Shown: in pieces, positions 10,029 to 20,319 of the stretch | Layout: each line of letters begins with the position of its first letter | Position numbering within the stretch: the first letter of the stretch is position 1 | The notes under the pieces: generated by a model | What the model was told of the DNA's origin: nothing | The model's input: only the letters and a program-made list of their open reading frames with translations | Database searches by the model: none | Source of the DNA: Dehalococcoidia bacterium | GTDB taxonomy: Bacteria > Chloroflexota > Dehalococcoidia > GIF9 > AB-539-J10 | Assembly: GCA_007129495.1 (NCBI GenBank) | Contig: SKVJ01000019.1 | Span: 20,529-84,528 of the forward strand | Length of the DNA stretch: 64,000 bases | Reading direction: 5' to 3' | Position numbers and translations under genes: made by a program

Positions 10029-10249
10029 CAGCCAGGCATTCTGCAGGACGGGCATGTCGGCACGTGCTGTATACATCGATCCGAGAGCCATTGAAGTCAG
10101 ACATGCCCGAGCCTGTTGAGCTACCAACCCACCAGTAAAAGCTTTCAGACCACCGGCTCCCGAAACGCGCGGCAGACAGAATAGTGTCGCATTGACTTGC
10201 CATGTTACACATGGTAGCGTCCGCTCATTCAAACGGGAGGTACCACACA

Positions 10250-10711
10250 ATGATACTCGACACCCTTGAAAACTCATCACGCTACGAATTCCTGGGACCA
10301 AGGTTCGCCCAGGCGTTTGAGCTGCTTAAGACGGGCAATCTTACGGACAAAGAAGCGGGCAGCTACGAAGTGGATGGCAAGAATCTCTACTACATGGTGC
10401 AGAGCTACAACACCAAGCCCAAGGAGGAACGCCGTTTTGAATCACACCGCGTATATGCGGATATCCAGGTCGTCTTCTCCGGTCGCGAGGCCATGGGCCT
10501 CATACAGGTAACTGGGCTCGAAGTGCAGATACCATACGAGGAAACCAAAGACATCATATTCTATGCAACTCCGTCAGATTACACGGAACTGAGAATGGGT
10601 CCACGCGATTTCGTGGTTCTCTTCCCCAATGAAGCGCATATGCCACAGTGCCAGTGGGATGGCCCCGCACAAGTCAGTAAGATCGTGTTCAAGGTAGCGC
10701 TCGAGAACTAG
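10250..10711 (+). CDS. YhcH/YjgK/YiaL family protein (DUF386)
   Basis: ESHRVYADIQVVFSGREAMG, FPNEAHMPQ; SD gggagg before ATG 10250. Confidence 0.85.
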   Translation: MILDTLENSSRYEFLGPRFAQAFELLKTGNLTDKEAGSYEVDGKNLYYMVQSYNTKPKEERRFESHRVYADIQVVFSGREAMGLIQVTGLEVQIPYEETKDIIFYATPSDYTELRMGPRDFVVLFPNEAHMPQCQWDGPAQVSKIVFKVALEN

Positions 10712-10757
10712 CCCGCAAACCATTCCGGCATAAGGCCTCCTGCACCAGGCGGCACAG

Positions 10758-12029
10758 TCATGCTGGCGTGTAGGACTTCGGCCGCCTCACCAACAATACA
10801 GCGGGCAGTGAGATCGCGTAGAGAGCAGCGAACAACACGAATGCCCAGTGGTACGTTCCGACGCTATCATAGATCAAACCACCAATAAGAGGGCCGGTCG
10901 CAGTACCGAGATTCAGCAGCAGCGTAATCATGCCAAAGATCGAGCCGTAGTGCTTCAGTCCAAAACTGGTACTGGTAAGGATGGACACCGTCGGCAACCA
11001 GCTACCGGCGCCAAAGCCCATCAGAAGCGAGTACGTCCAGATCATGGCCATCGATGAACCGCTGCCGACTTGAATAACCACAAGCAGGCCAAGCGCTTGC
11101 AGAGAGAGCCCGATGGAGGACGCATAGCGCGCCGACATCCTGTCGCACAACCAGCCGAAAATGAACTTGCCAACACCGCTCCCAAAACCTATGGCTCCGA
11201 GCGCAAGGGCAGCCGCCCCGGTGGGAAATCCGAGATCCATCAGATTGGGTGCCTGGGACTGGAGCCCGCCCATGCTGCTGAAATTCCCCAAAAGATACGA
11301 GATGGCGATGAGCCAGAACGCTGAGAACGCAACAGCCTGTCGCAAGCTGAGTCCCGCACTTGTCCCTCCACCGACACTCGGCAGCGCTTCAGCAACCAGT
11401 GCACCGTCAGGGTGTAATCCCATCTCCTCAGGGCGAGTCCGCAGCGTCAACAAGGCCAGGGGGATAATCGATATCCATACAATCAATGCCATTGACAAGT
11501 AGGCTCCACGCCAGCCGATGGCCTCAATAAGATAGCCTGCTACCGGAGCCATCACTAGACCACCGGCGCCGATTCCGGATGACATCAGTCCTATAGCCAT
11601 CCCGCGCTTCTTCTTGAACCAATTCGACACGACTGCACTGCAGGGTACCGATCCAATAGCCCCCGCGCCGGTGCCAATGAATACATATCCGAGAAAGAAG
11701 AGATACAACTGACTCATAACGCTGAGGAGCACGAAGCCGACACCCATAACAACCGCCCCCAGCGCTATGACATGCCGTGCTCCATGCTTGTCAACCATAC
11801 GCCCGACGAGAGGCGACGCCACTCCCATCATTACGAAGAAAATGGTGAAGCCCACCATTATCTCGCCACGGCTCCATCCCAAGACTGACTGTAGAGGTGG
11901 CACAAACAGACTGTAGATGAACGAGCCACAGCCGATACTGATCAGCATGCAGAGAAAGGTGAAGGCGACAATCCAATAACCATAGAAGAATCGGGGCGGG
12001 GCGTGAGGCTGGGACGCGTGCGTACTCAT
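10758..12029 (-). CDS. MFS transporter (OFA-like)
   Basis: FFYGYWIVAFTFLCMLISIGCGSFIYSLFVPPLQ; likely start ATG 12029 inside the over-long ORF. Confidence 0.85.
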   Translation of the reverse strand: MSTHASQPHAPPRFFYGYWIVAFTFLCMLISIGCGSFIYSLFVPPLQSVLGWSRGEIMVGFTIFFVMMGVASPLVGRMVDKHGARHVIALGAVVMGVGFVLLSVMSQLYLFFLGYVFIGTGAGAIGSVPCSAVVSNWFKKKRGMAIGLMSSGIGAGGLVMAPVAGYLIEAIGWRGAYLSMALIVWISIIPLALLTLRTRPEEMGLHPDGALVAEALPSVGGGTSAGLSLRQAVAFSAFWLIAISYLLGNFSSMGGLQSQAPNLMDLGFPTGAAALALGAIGFGSGVGKFIFGWLCDRMSARYASSIGLSLQALGLLVVIQVGSGSSMAMIWTYSLLMGFGAGSWLPTVSILTSTSFGLKHYGSIFGMITLLLNLGTATGPLIGGLIYDSVGTYHWAFVLFAALYAISLPAVLLVRRPKSYTPA

Positions 12030-12089
12030 CGATTTGCCCAAGGGAAGTGGTATTATACCAGAAGGAAACGCGCTGAAGAGCTTATTACT

Positions 12090-13079
12090 ATGGCGGCACG
12101 TGTCACGGAAAGGTCGACTCCAACTAACTCGAGTCCGGGAAGCAGCATCTGCACCCGCCGAAGATACTTCTTCATCATCAATAGACAGTCGGGTAATTAT
12201 GGCAAGTGGCTCGTGCAGATGCGAGTCGGAGAATTCCTGACTACCGAGGGAATCACGGGAGAAGTCCACTACCTGGTAGGCACAGATATGCTGAAAGAGA
12301 GGCTCTCGCAAGCCTGCCGTGAAGGCTACCGGGACTTCGTGGTAGTGGGAGGCGATGGTTCAGTCTCACTCGTCGCAAGTCTGCTACGCGGCAGGGATTG
12401 CCGTATCGGCATCGTTCCGGTAGGAACCTCGAACACGCTCGCACAGGTTCTTGGCATTCCGCTCGGAGCCCGGCGTTCACTTGAACTTCTGCTTGCACCA
12501 GACCATACTCGTGCCGCGGACGGCCTCGACATCGGAGGACGGCTCCATTTTCTCAATGTATCTGCCGGCCTCTCGTCCCTGTCTGTCTCGGACCTGCGCA
12601 CGTTAGAGAAGTCCTACCTCAAGGTCTTCGCATACGTTCTTGCGGTTATCCGCAGCATGAGAAAGGCGAAGATAAGACGTTTCACCGTCACTCTGGACGG
12701 CGAGACTACTACGCTCGATGCCGCCGAGTTGTTTGTTGACAATGTAGGTGTATTGGGGTCACCTCGCTATCGCACCTCGAACTCAGAGATCGATGATGGT
12801 TCTGCCGAGGTATGGTTCCTTCGCAAGGGTACCCCTCCGGAACTGGGGAATGCGCTACTGGATCTGGTACTGCTAAGGAAGAAACGCCTGAGCATACAAT
12901 TCATTGCCCGCGCAACGACAGTGTCCATAGACTGCGCCGAAAAGATACCGGTTCAGGCAGATGGTGACATCATCGGCCACACGCCGGTTGATATTACTGT
13001 CACCCGAGGCGTCGCACGATTCATTGTCCCTGAAGGTCGAGGGGGAGGCGCTCCACCGATTCCTCCAGACAACACCTAG
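12090..13079 (+). CDS. Diacylglycerol/lipid kinase family protein (YegS-like)
   Basis: FFIINRQSGN, VVVGGDGSVSLVAS, IGIVPVGTSNTLAQVLGIP. Confidence 0.88.
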   Translation: MAARVTERSTPTNSSPGSSICTRRRYFFIINRQSGNYGKWLVQMRVGEFLTTEGITGEVHYLVGTDMLKERLSQACREGYRDFVVVGGDGSVSLVASLLRGRDCRIGIVPVGTSNTLAQVLGIPLGARRSLELLLAPDHTRAADGLDIGGRLHFLNVSAGLSSLSVSDLRTLEKSYLKVFAYVLAVIRSMRKAKIRRFTVTLDGETTTLDAAELFVDNVGVLGSPRYRTSNSEIDDGSAEVWFLRKGTPPELGNALLDLVLLRKKRLSIQFIARATTVSIDCAEKIPVQADGDIIGHTPVDITVTRGVARFIVPEGRGGGAPPIPPDNT

Positions 13080-13378
13080 ATCGCAAGCACGGTTCGTACA
13101 TCGATCCAGTCCTCCAGTCCGGAAACTTTGCCCCGGGGCGGATGCAACCTGTTCCTGATATTAGCAGGATGATGACCCCACGGTGCTGGCTTTGGCCGAT
13201 CGGCGAAAGAGCGCATGTTTAATGGACCCATCCGGATTGTTCCGGTTGTCAGTCTGCTGGACATCTCGTTCTGACGATTCTCAGGTACCGTCTGAAAGAC
13301 AGGAGAAGGAGAAGGGGTACACTCTGGACGAAACCCCCTCGCTTGCTATCGCTGAGTGAAGTTAACGTATCGTTCGTG

Positions 13379-14494
13379 CTACCTGCTCCCCTCTTTCTGT
13401 CTCTGCTGTCGCTCAGGAACACAGTAAATACCCTCACCCGAACGTGCAGGTCCGAAGCAGAGGTTGCAGTGAATACATGTAGCATCCGATGTGTCACCCT
13501 CACGCCAGCGGCGTACGAGGAACGGCTCACGTATCAGCGGACGGCTGAGCGAGATGAGGTCAGCTATCCCTTCTTCAATCAGGTTCTGCGCAACGCTGTA
13601 GGTTCGTATGCCTCCCACGAGAATCAGTGGTACAGACACGGCCTCTTTGTAGAGACGCGCCGCGTCGACGTAGTAAACCTCTTCCTCCGGCGGCTGAATA
13701 CCCGGCCGGGCGAAACCACGGTCGGCCGGACTCAAGGGAGTGCCACCACTCAACTCCACTGCATCGATGCCCTCGCTCTCCAGTATCCTGGCAACCTCGA
13801 CCATTTCCTTACGTGTGAATCCGCCATCGATGAAATCGTCAGAGTTCATCTTGATAAGCACCGGGATTTCGTCCCCAACGGCATCGCGCACGGCATTCAG
13901 AACTTCACGATGAATGCGCGAACGATTCACCAGACTGCCACCATACTCATCGTTACGTCGATTGAAATAGGGCGAGAGAAACTGGCTCAGGAGATACGCG
14001 TGGGCAGAATGAATCTGCACCCCATCGAATCCCGCTTCCATGGCCCGTTCAGCGCCACGCCGAAACGCCTGCACAAGATCGCGTATCTCGTTATTCGTGA
14101 GTTCCCTGCACGAGTGTCCGTCGGGCAGCGTGATCGCAGATGGCCCCACGAACTCGCCATCGGGTTCGACGGCAGTGCAACCTGCATGTGCAATCTGAAG
14201 CACGATCCTCGCTCCATTTATGTGCGCTGCTTCAGCCATGCGCGTGAGACCCGGCACCATCTCATCCCGGTGAACTCCGAGTTGCGGTGGGCGAACCCGG
14301 CCGCGAGGCTCAACATAGGCATGGCTGCTGATGATGAGTCCTGTCTCTCCCCTCGCGAGTTCGGCGGTAAGCTCAAAAACAGCGTCCTTACAGGATCCAT
14401 CCGGATTGCCCATGCCCTCATAAGTCGCCGACCGTACAAACCGGTTCGGCACGCTCATACTGTTGATGAAAACCTGGTCGAATAGCGTTCGCAT
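13379..14494 (-). CDS. NADH:flavin oxidoreductase (Old Yellow Enzyme family)
   Basis: NRFVRSATYEGMGNPDG, VLQIAHAGC, FDGVQIHSAHAYLLSQFLSPYFNRRNDEYGGS. Confidence 0.92.
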   Translation of the reverse strand: MRTLFDQVFINSMSVPNRFVRSATYEGMGNPDGSCKDAVFELTAELARGETGLIISSHAYVEPRGRVRPPQLGVHRDEMVPGLTRMAEAAHINGARIVLQIAHAGCTAVEPDGEFVGPSAITLPDGHSCRELTNNEIRDLVQAFRRGAERAMEAGFDGVQIHSAHAYLLSQFLSPYFNRRNDEYGGSLVNRSRIHREVLNAVRDAVGDEIPVLIKMNSDDFIDGGFTRKEMVEVARILESEGIDAVELSGGTPLSPADRGFARPGIQPPEEEVYYVDAARLYKEAVSVPLILVGGIRTYSVAQNLIEEGIADLISLSRPLIREPFLVRRWREGDTSDATCIHCNLCFGPARSGEGIYCVPERQQRQKEGSR

Positions 14495-14600
14495 TGCACC
14501 TCCTTGACAGGGTAGTATCTACCAGTTCGACAAACGGGGTCAACCGCACCGGCCATATGGATGGATAACCGCCGCTGTCAGGCTGCCATCGGGAGGTTCA

Positions 14601-15323
14601 ATGTCCCCAGAGCCACTGTCACATCGAGAGAAGCGGGCCCTGCAGGCGACAGTCCAACGATATATGGCGTCTTGCGATGGACTTCGCGCCCACTGCGAGC
14701 GCTGCCTGCAGACACGCCGCTGGGAAGGGCAGGTGCCTCTAATGCTCGTGGATGCAGCCTTCATGTCGATAGGACTTAACTACTTCACCTCCGTTGTGCC
14801 CGCCGTGGCGAAGTACGAGGAATGGATGAACGAGGGGCGCGCACCTGGAAGTCTCCGTGAGTTATCCGCGCTGTCGTACGAGCATCTCGCCCCGCTGTGG
14901 AAGAACCGCCGCTCCTGGCAGGTGGCGCGTGACGTCGCCGCATGCATGGCTGACGACTCCACTTCCGACACCAGCGCTCTGCGCAGATGGGCCGCAGACG
15001 CTTCGGTGCGTTCGTGGAAGAGCAACCGCGTAGGCATGGTCAGAGGGGTGGGCATTAACACGTTTCAGTACCTGCGAATGATGGGCGGCGTGGACACATC
15101 CATGCCGGATAAGATAGTAAGGCGCGTAATTGCTGATGTGCTGAGAGAAGCCGACGTGGTACTGCCTACTGCAGGTGACCTCGAACTCATCTACACGATC
15201 GACCACATCGCAGAGGCCACGGGATACCGCCCCATCGAACTGTGCTGGATGACCTGGATGGTGCAGTCAGAGGGAAAGGTAATGCGCATGGCCAAGTACC
15301 GCGATCTGTTAGGGCGCATATAG
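14601..15323 (+). CDS. Hypothetical protein with HhH-GPD-like C-terminal segment
   Basis: 240 aa; GVGINTFQYLRMMGGVDTSMPDKIVRRVI resembles helix-hairpin-helix glycosylase cores. Confidence 0.6.
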   Translation: MSPEPLSHREKRALQATVQRYMASCDGLRAHCERCLQTRRWEGQVPLMLVDAAFMSIGLNYFTSVVPAVAKYEEWMNEGRAPGSLRELSALSYEHLAPLWKNRRSWQVARDVAACMADDSTSDTSALRRWAADASVRSWKSNRVGMVRGVGINTFQYLRMMGGVDTSMPDKIVRRVIADVLREADVVLPTAGDLELIYTIDHIAEATGYRPIELCWMTWMVQSEGKVMRMAKYRDLLGRI

Positions 15324-15348
15324 CCACATGTCCCCGGTTATCTCAAAG

Positions 15349-15373
15349 GAGGAGGGGGCCTGGCCCCCTCCTC
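15349..15373. terminator. Perfect GC-rich palindrome between convergent genes, putative bidirectional terminator
   Basis: GAGGAGGGGGCC-T-GGCCCCCTCCTC, 26 nt after the stop at 15323; no clear U-tract. Confidence 0.55.
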
Positions 15374-15396
15374 AGAAGTTCTAACTGCAATCCCAA

Positions 15397-16779
15397 TTAC
15401 CAGGGTAAGAGTTCCGGAGCGAACCAGCTAATCATGCCCACGACCAGGACGACAAAGATAATAATGGGCAGGACAATGCCGCAGTAAATGCGCAGCCCTT
15501 CGGGGAAGCGCATACCTTCACCGGTGTTCGCCTCTTCCATGAAGCTCTTCCAGCCCCAACCAAAGCGGTGGGAACAGAACAGCGCGAATATCAACGCGCC
15601 AACCGGGAGCAGAGTGTAGCTCACGATGAAGTCCCACAGATCAATGAATATCGACCCGGGCACACCGGGAAGCGTCTGAATGTGGCTCCACGGGCCGAAC
15701 CCAAGTACCACCGGTATGGAGAGAACAAACACGGCAATGCCTTCTACTGCGACAGCCTTGGTCCGCGTCCAGCCCCACTGATCCATAGCGTAGGCGGTAA
15801 GGTTCTCGAAGACCGCGACGACGGTCGTCATAGCCGCCAGTGCCACGAGCAGGAAGAAGAGAACCGACCATAGCTGTCCAAATGCCATCGCATTGAAGAT
15901 ATTGGGCAGGGTAATGAACACAAGACCTGCACCGGAGCCAGGATCGACACCAAACGCGAACGCGGTCGCGAAGATGATCAGTCCGGCCGTCAATGCGACC
16001 ACTGCATCGATACCAATAACTCGCACCGACTCACCTGCCAGCGCCCGTTGCTTGTTGATGTAGCTGCCAAATATGGCCATGCTGCCGATACCGAGACTCA
16101 GCGTGAAGAACGCTTGGGCCATTGCGGCGTACACACCGGCTAAACTCAGGCCAGCGAAATCAGGCCGGAGATAGAATTCAAGACCGGCACCAGCCCCGGG
16201 CAACGTCACAGCCCTCACCGCCAGCACGATCAGGAGAACAAACAGTCCTCCCATCATGATTTTGCCGATCCGTTCGACGCCTCGCCTCAATCCCATCGCG
16301 CAGACAAGGTAGCCGATCAACACGACAAGGAACATCCACAACATCAGTTGGGCTGTATTATCAAGCAGTCCCCCGAAGAATGCGCCCAGCTCATCCGGAC
16401 TTCTACCTATCAGGTTGCCCACAGCTGAATGGTACAGATACGCAAGAGTCCACCCGGCAACCGTCGTGTAGAACATCATCAGAATAAGATTGCCGAGAAT
16501 CCCAATATGACCGTATACGTGCCACTTGCTGCCCTGTGGCTCCAGAGCCGTCATGGCGCCCGCGAGATTTCTCTGGGCTGCACGGCCCATGGCGAATTCC
16601 ATAGTCATTATGGGAAAGCCCAGTATTGCCAGGAAAACCAGATAGATAATGATGAAGGCTGCGCCACCATTCTCGCCAACGACCCATCCAAATCGCCAGA
16701 TGTTGCCCAGCCCCACAGCGCATCCAGCCGAGATGAGCAGGAAGCCCAACCTCGTCGCCATTTGTTCACGTTGCTGCAT
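15397..16779 (-). CDS. Sodium-dependent transporter (NSS/SNF family)
   Basis: ATRLGFLLISAGCAVGLGNIWRFGWVVGENGGAAFIIIYLVFL. Confidence 0.92.
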   Translation of the reverse strand: MQQREQMATRLGFLLISAGCAVGLGNIWRFGWVVGENGGAAFIIIYLVFLAILGFPIMTMEFAMGRAAQRNLAGAMTALEPQGSKWHVYGHIGILGNLILMMFYTTVAGWTLAYLYHSAVGNLIGRSPDELGAFFGGLLDNTAQLMLWMFLVVLIGYLVCAMGLRRGVERIGKIMMGGLFVLLIVLAVRAVTLPGAGAGLEFYLRPDFAGLSLAGVYAAMAQAFFTLSLGIGSMAIFGSYINKQRALAGESVRVIGIDAVVALTAGLIIFATAFAFGVDPGSGAGLVFITLPNIFNAMAFGQLWSVLFFLLVALAAMTTVVAVFENLTAYAMDQWGWTRTKAVAVEGIAVFVLSIPVVLGFGPWSHIQTLPGVPGSIFIDLWDFIVSYTLLPVGALIFALFCSHRFGWGWKSFMEEANTGEGMRFPEGLRIYCGIVLPIIIFVVLVVGMISWFAPELLPW

Positions 16780-17254
16780 ATTCACCTCCTTAATTGCAGG
16801 AAACAAGCCGGCCTGCGTATCGACCCTTCCATGGGATATGAGAAAGGGCTTACCCTCCGGATGATGTACAAAGGGGCAGCCACAGTCACATGAATCCTCA
16901 GGACGCCCGGCAAAGGCTTCAATAAAGGGAGTTAACCACCAAACACAGCGGAACAGCGTCTACTATGACGAGTGCCGATCTCAAATGTCAATAGGTAGCG
17001 CCTTTTTTCCGTCAGTGTGCGAGAGGTTATTCGGTCGCATAACGATCAGCAAGACACTCGCCGAAGGCAATAGCTGACGCGTACAGTACCACCGCGCTCC
17101 ATCCGGATCCGTCAGGACGAGAATCGAACTATACGAAATGCAAATCGTCGTAGTGCCCGGGGATGGAGTTGGACCTGCTGCGACTGCGTGGCCTTGCACC
17201 CACGCCTGGTAGGGGAATTTGACTTCGTCCGTGGTACTCGGTATATTTGACTAT

Positions 17255-17273
17255 GGTGACTATCTTAGTCACC
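17255..17273. promoter_or_regulatory. IscR type-1-like palindromic operator upstream of the cysK operon
   Basis: GGTGACTA-TCT-TAGTCACC, 8+3+8 perfect dyad; TTGACT at 17247 and TATTAT at 17274 flank it. Confidence 0.55.
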
Positions 17274-17336
17274 TATTATCCTTAAAGGTGCATGGTGTCT
17301 GTGATGAAGGTTTCATTGAATCATAGGTATGTGGCC

Positions 17337-17456
17337 GAGAGCCAAGTGGGGGGAACTGTAAGAACCGCTTCGAGAGAAGAGGTATATGGTCAATCTCAGC
17401 ATTCAGGTGGAACTCGGTTTAATGGAAAGTTGGCTCTCCAGGAATCATCCGGGAGA
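17337..17456 (+). ncRNA. Candidate structured cis-regulatory RNA in the cysK leader
   Basis: GAGAGCCAA (17337-17345) pairs perfectly with TTGGCTCTC (17430-17438), enclosing hairpin ACCgCTTC-GAGA-GAAGaGGT (17364-17383); TCTCC (17435-17439) can alternatively pair with GGAGA (17452-17456). Confidence 0.4.
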
Positions 17457-17819
17457 CAAGTGCCAGACCTTGGCGTACGAATATCAGATCAAGAAGACGC
17501 ATTATCCACGAGTAGTTCGGTGCGTTCCACAGGTGCAGGCATCGTTCCAACAGCAACGTTCGTGACACGGCGCTCAAAGTTGAGTCGTCGACCTGGTTCG
17601 GCGATGACATCCTTCTACAAATATCAGTCGCCTCCTCACTGTAGCCTCTCTCGTGTTTCGGGGTGTTCGCTCCATCCCGGCATCTGTTGTTAACGGCCTG
17701 CCGGGCACGAGCCGCCATTCCTATCAGCAGACCTGCCGACCCTTGTTGCCATCCGTCCGCGGCCGGCAGAAGAAGCGGTGCCAGGTCAGCAAACAACAAC
17801 GTACATTGAGGAGAGAAGA

Positions 17820-18803
17820 ATGACTATTCAAGTCGAGAGACTTAACTACAAGACGACTAGGATCGCAGAGTTGACCCGCGGTATTGCCAAGGATTCGACG
17901 GAGCTTATCGGCAATACGCCGCTTGTCACGCTCAATCGTGTAACCAACGGAGCAAGGGCACGGGTAGTGGCCAAGCTCGAGTCGTTCAATCCATTATCCA
18001 GCGTCAAGGACAGACTGGGAGTCGCAATGATTGTGTCGGCGGAAGACAGCGGTCTGGTAAACGCAGACACGGTCTTTGTCGAACCTACAAGCGGCAATAC
18101 CGGCATCGCACTCGCATTCGTCGCCGCCACCCGCGGGTACAGGCTCATCCTTACCATGCCCGACACGATGTCAGTCGAACGCAGACAGTTACTGTCGATC
18201 TTCGGCGCCGAACTGGTCCTCACCCCCGGTGCGGAAGGCATGCCCGGAGCGATACGCAAGGCTGAGGAACTGGTGCTTGAGAACCCGAATTACGTGATGC
18301 TGCAGCAGTTCAAGAATCCCGCGAATGTGGAGATACATCGACTCACCACCGCCGAGGAAATATGGCGTGATACCGACGGCGATGTGGATATCCTCGTCAG
18401 CGGAATAGGCACCGGCGGCACAATCTCAGGTGTGGCAGAGGTTATCAAGGCAAGAAAGCCTGATTTCAAGGCGGTGGCGGTAGAGCCGCTTGCGTCAGCC
18501 GTGCTCTCGGGCGGGAAGCCCGGGCCGCACAAGATCCAGGGCATCGGCGCAGGCTTCATCCCGGAGGTGTTGCGAACAGACCTTATCGACGAGATAGTCA
18601 AGGTCGATAACGACGATGCCGGAGAGATGGCGAGGCGGCTCGCAAGATATGAGGGCATCCTCGCCGGTATCTCTTCCGGTGCGGCGACCTGGGCTGCCGT
18701 GAAGATCGCGCACAGGCCAGAAAACGAGGGGAAGCTGATAGTAGTCGTCCTGCCTGACACAGGAGAACGCTATCTCTCAACCTGGTTATTCCAGGACACG
18801 TAA
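17820..18803 (+). CDS. cysK: Cysteine synthase A
   Basis: [45 protein letters not shown] gaggagag before ATG 17820. Confidence 0.93.
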   Translation: MTIQVERLNYKTTRIAELTRGIAKDSTELIGNTPLVTLNRVTNGARARVVAKLESFNPLSSVKDRLGVAMIVSAEDSGLVNADTVFVEPTSGNTGIALAFVAATRGYRLILTMPDTMSVERRQLLSIFGAELVLTPGAEGMPGAIRKAEELVLENPNYVMLQQFKNPANVEIHRLTTAEEIWRDTDGDVDILVSGIGTGGTISGVAEVIKARKPDFKAVAVEPLASAVLSGGKPGPHKIQGIGAGFIPEVLRTDLIDEIVKVDNDDAGEMARRLARYEGILAGISSGAATWAAVKIAHRPENEGKLIVVVLPDTGERYLSTWLFQDT

Positions 18804-18843
18804 CCCCAACCAGTGAGAACACGACCGAAGAAGGAGAATTGCC

Positions 18844-20319
18844 ATGAAGATATACAACACGCTCTCAGGAACGAAAGAGCACTTCACGCCACAGGGCGAT
18901 GTAGTGAAGATGTATGTCTGCGGCGTGACTCCCTACTCCGAGACGCATATCGGACACGCGATGAGCAACATCATCTTCGACGTGATCCGCAGGCACCTTC
19001 TATTTCAGGGCCACCGCGTGAAATACGTGCAGAACGTCACGGACGTGGATGACAAGATCATAGAGCGTGCCGCTGAACTCCAACAGGCACCCGACCAATT
19101 GGCGAGGGAATACACGCGGAGATTCTTCGAGGACATGGACCGCCTCAACGTCATGCGGGCGGATGCCAGTCCACGTGCGACCGAAAGCATACCCTCCATT
19201 GTTGAGATGGTTCAAGGGTTGATCCACAAGGGACATGCCTACGAGTCCAAGGGCAGCGTCTACTTTCGCGTGCGCGGCGTGTCGGACTACGGCAAGCTGT
19301 CGCGTCGAAGCGTGGAATTCATGATCACAGATAGGAGTGCAGAGTGGGGAGAAAACAAGGAACACCCGATGGATTTCGCTCTCTGGAAGGCAGCAAAGGC
19401 GGGTGAGCCCTCATGGAACAGCCCGTGGGGGCCCGGTCGTCCCGGCTGGCACATTGAGTGCTCTGCGATGGCACTGGCGACTCTCGGTGAGACACTCGAT
19501 ATTCATGGCGGCGGTCTGGATCTCATATTCCCTCATCACGAGAATGAGGTCGCGCAGTCCGAGAGCTACACCGGAGTGAAGCCCTTCGCCAGGTATTGGG
19601 TACACAATGGACTGCTGCACTTCGATAAGGAGAAGATGAGCAAGTCACTGGGCAACCTCCTCACAGTCAGGGAGGCCCTCACGAAGAACAGTCCGGATGG
19701 ACTGCGGATCTTCGTGCTCAGCTCACATTACCGCAATCCTCTCTCCTACAGTGATGAGGCGCTGCAGGCGGCAGAGAAGAATGCTGATCGACTGCGCCAG
19801 GTAATGGCGCACGACTTGTCCGTTGACACAGGTGCAGACGGCATTGATGCCGCATACTTCAGCGACAGGTTCGTCGAAGCTATGGACGACGACTTCAATA
19901 CCTCACGAGCACTCGTCGTGCTGTACGAATTGGCCAAAGAGATCAACCGAAGAGTGGCAGCTGGATCCGGTGTCTCCGAAGCACAGAGTGTACTTCGCCA
20001 ACTCAGCGGTGTTCTGGGTCTGACCCTGGAGTCCGTGCGGATGGAATCACCGGACACAGGCATAATGACGAAAGTGGCTGAAGTTGCAGGAGCATATGCC
20101 GGGAAGTACCCATCCGTGTCGTCAGCGGATACGGCACACTTCGAGGGGGCCATCGACAGCCTGGTTGCCCTGCGAAACGAACTGAGACAGGCGAAGCAAT
20201 GGCAGCAGGCGGATGCGGTACGAAAAGACTTGGAGGGCGCCGGCGTGATACTTGAGGACACCACTAAGGGAACGAAGTGGAAGATTACCACTGGTATGCC
20301 GGCGATGCAGCTGCGATGA
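18844..20319 (+). CDS. cysS: Cysteinyl-tRNA synthetase
   Basis: [43 protein letters not shown]. Confidence 0.96.
   Translation: MKIYNTLSGTKEHFTPQGDVVKMYVCGVTPYSETHIGHAMSNIIFDVIRRHLLFQGHRVKYVQNVTDVDDKIIERAAELQQAPDQLAREYTRRFFEDMDRLNVMRADASPRATESIPSIVEMVQGLIHKGHAYESKGSVYFRVRGVSDYGKLSRRSVEFMITDRSAEWGENKEHPMDFALWKAAKAGEPSWNSPWGPGRPGWHIECSAMALATLGETLDIHGGGLDLIFPHHENEVAQSESYTGVKPFARYWVHNGLLHFDKEKMSKSLGNLLTVREALTKNSPDGLRIFVLSSHYRNPLSYSDEALQAAEKNADRLRQVMAHDLSVDTGADGIDAAYFSDRFVEAMDDDFNTSRALVVLYELAKEINRRVAAGSGVSEAQSVLRQLSGVLGLTLESVRMESPDTGIMTKVAEVAGAYAGKYPSVSSADTAHFEGAIDSLVALRNELRQAKQWQQADAVRKDLEGAGVILEDTTKGTKWKITTGMPAMQLR

Noticed and set aside
17060-17130. Possible tRNA (minus-strand GTTCGATTC)
   Set aside because: Flanking sequence forms no T-stem, acceptor stem or cloverleaf.
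17292-17693. 133-aa forward ORF over the cysK leader
   Set aside because: No recognisable motif and no good start context; the frame starting at 17386 looks more protein-like.
17419-17799. 126-aa reverse ORF over the cysK leader
   Set aside because: Antisense to the leader, no recognisable domain, low-quality composition.
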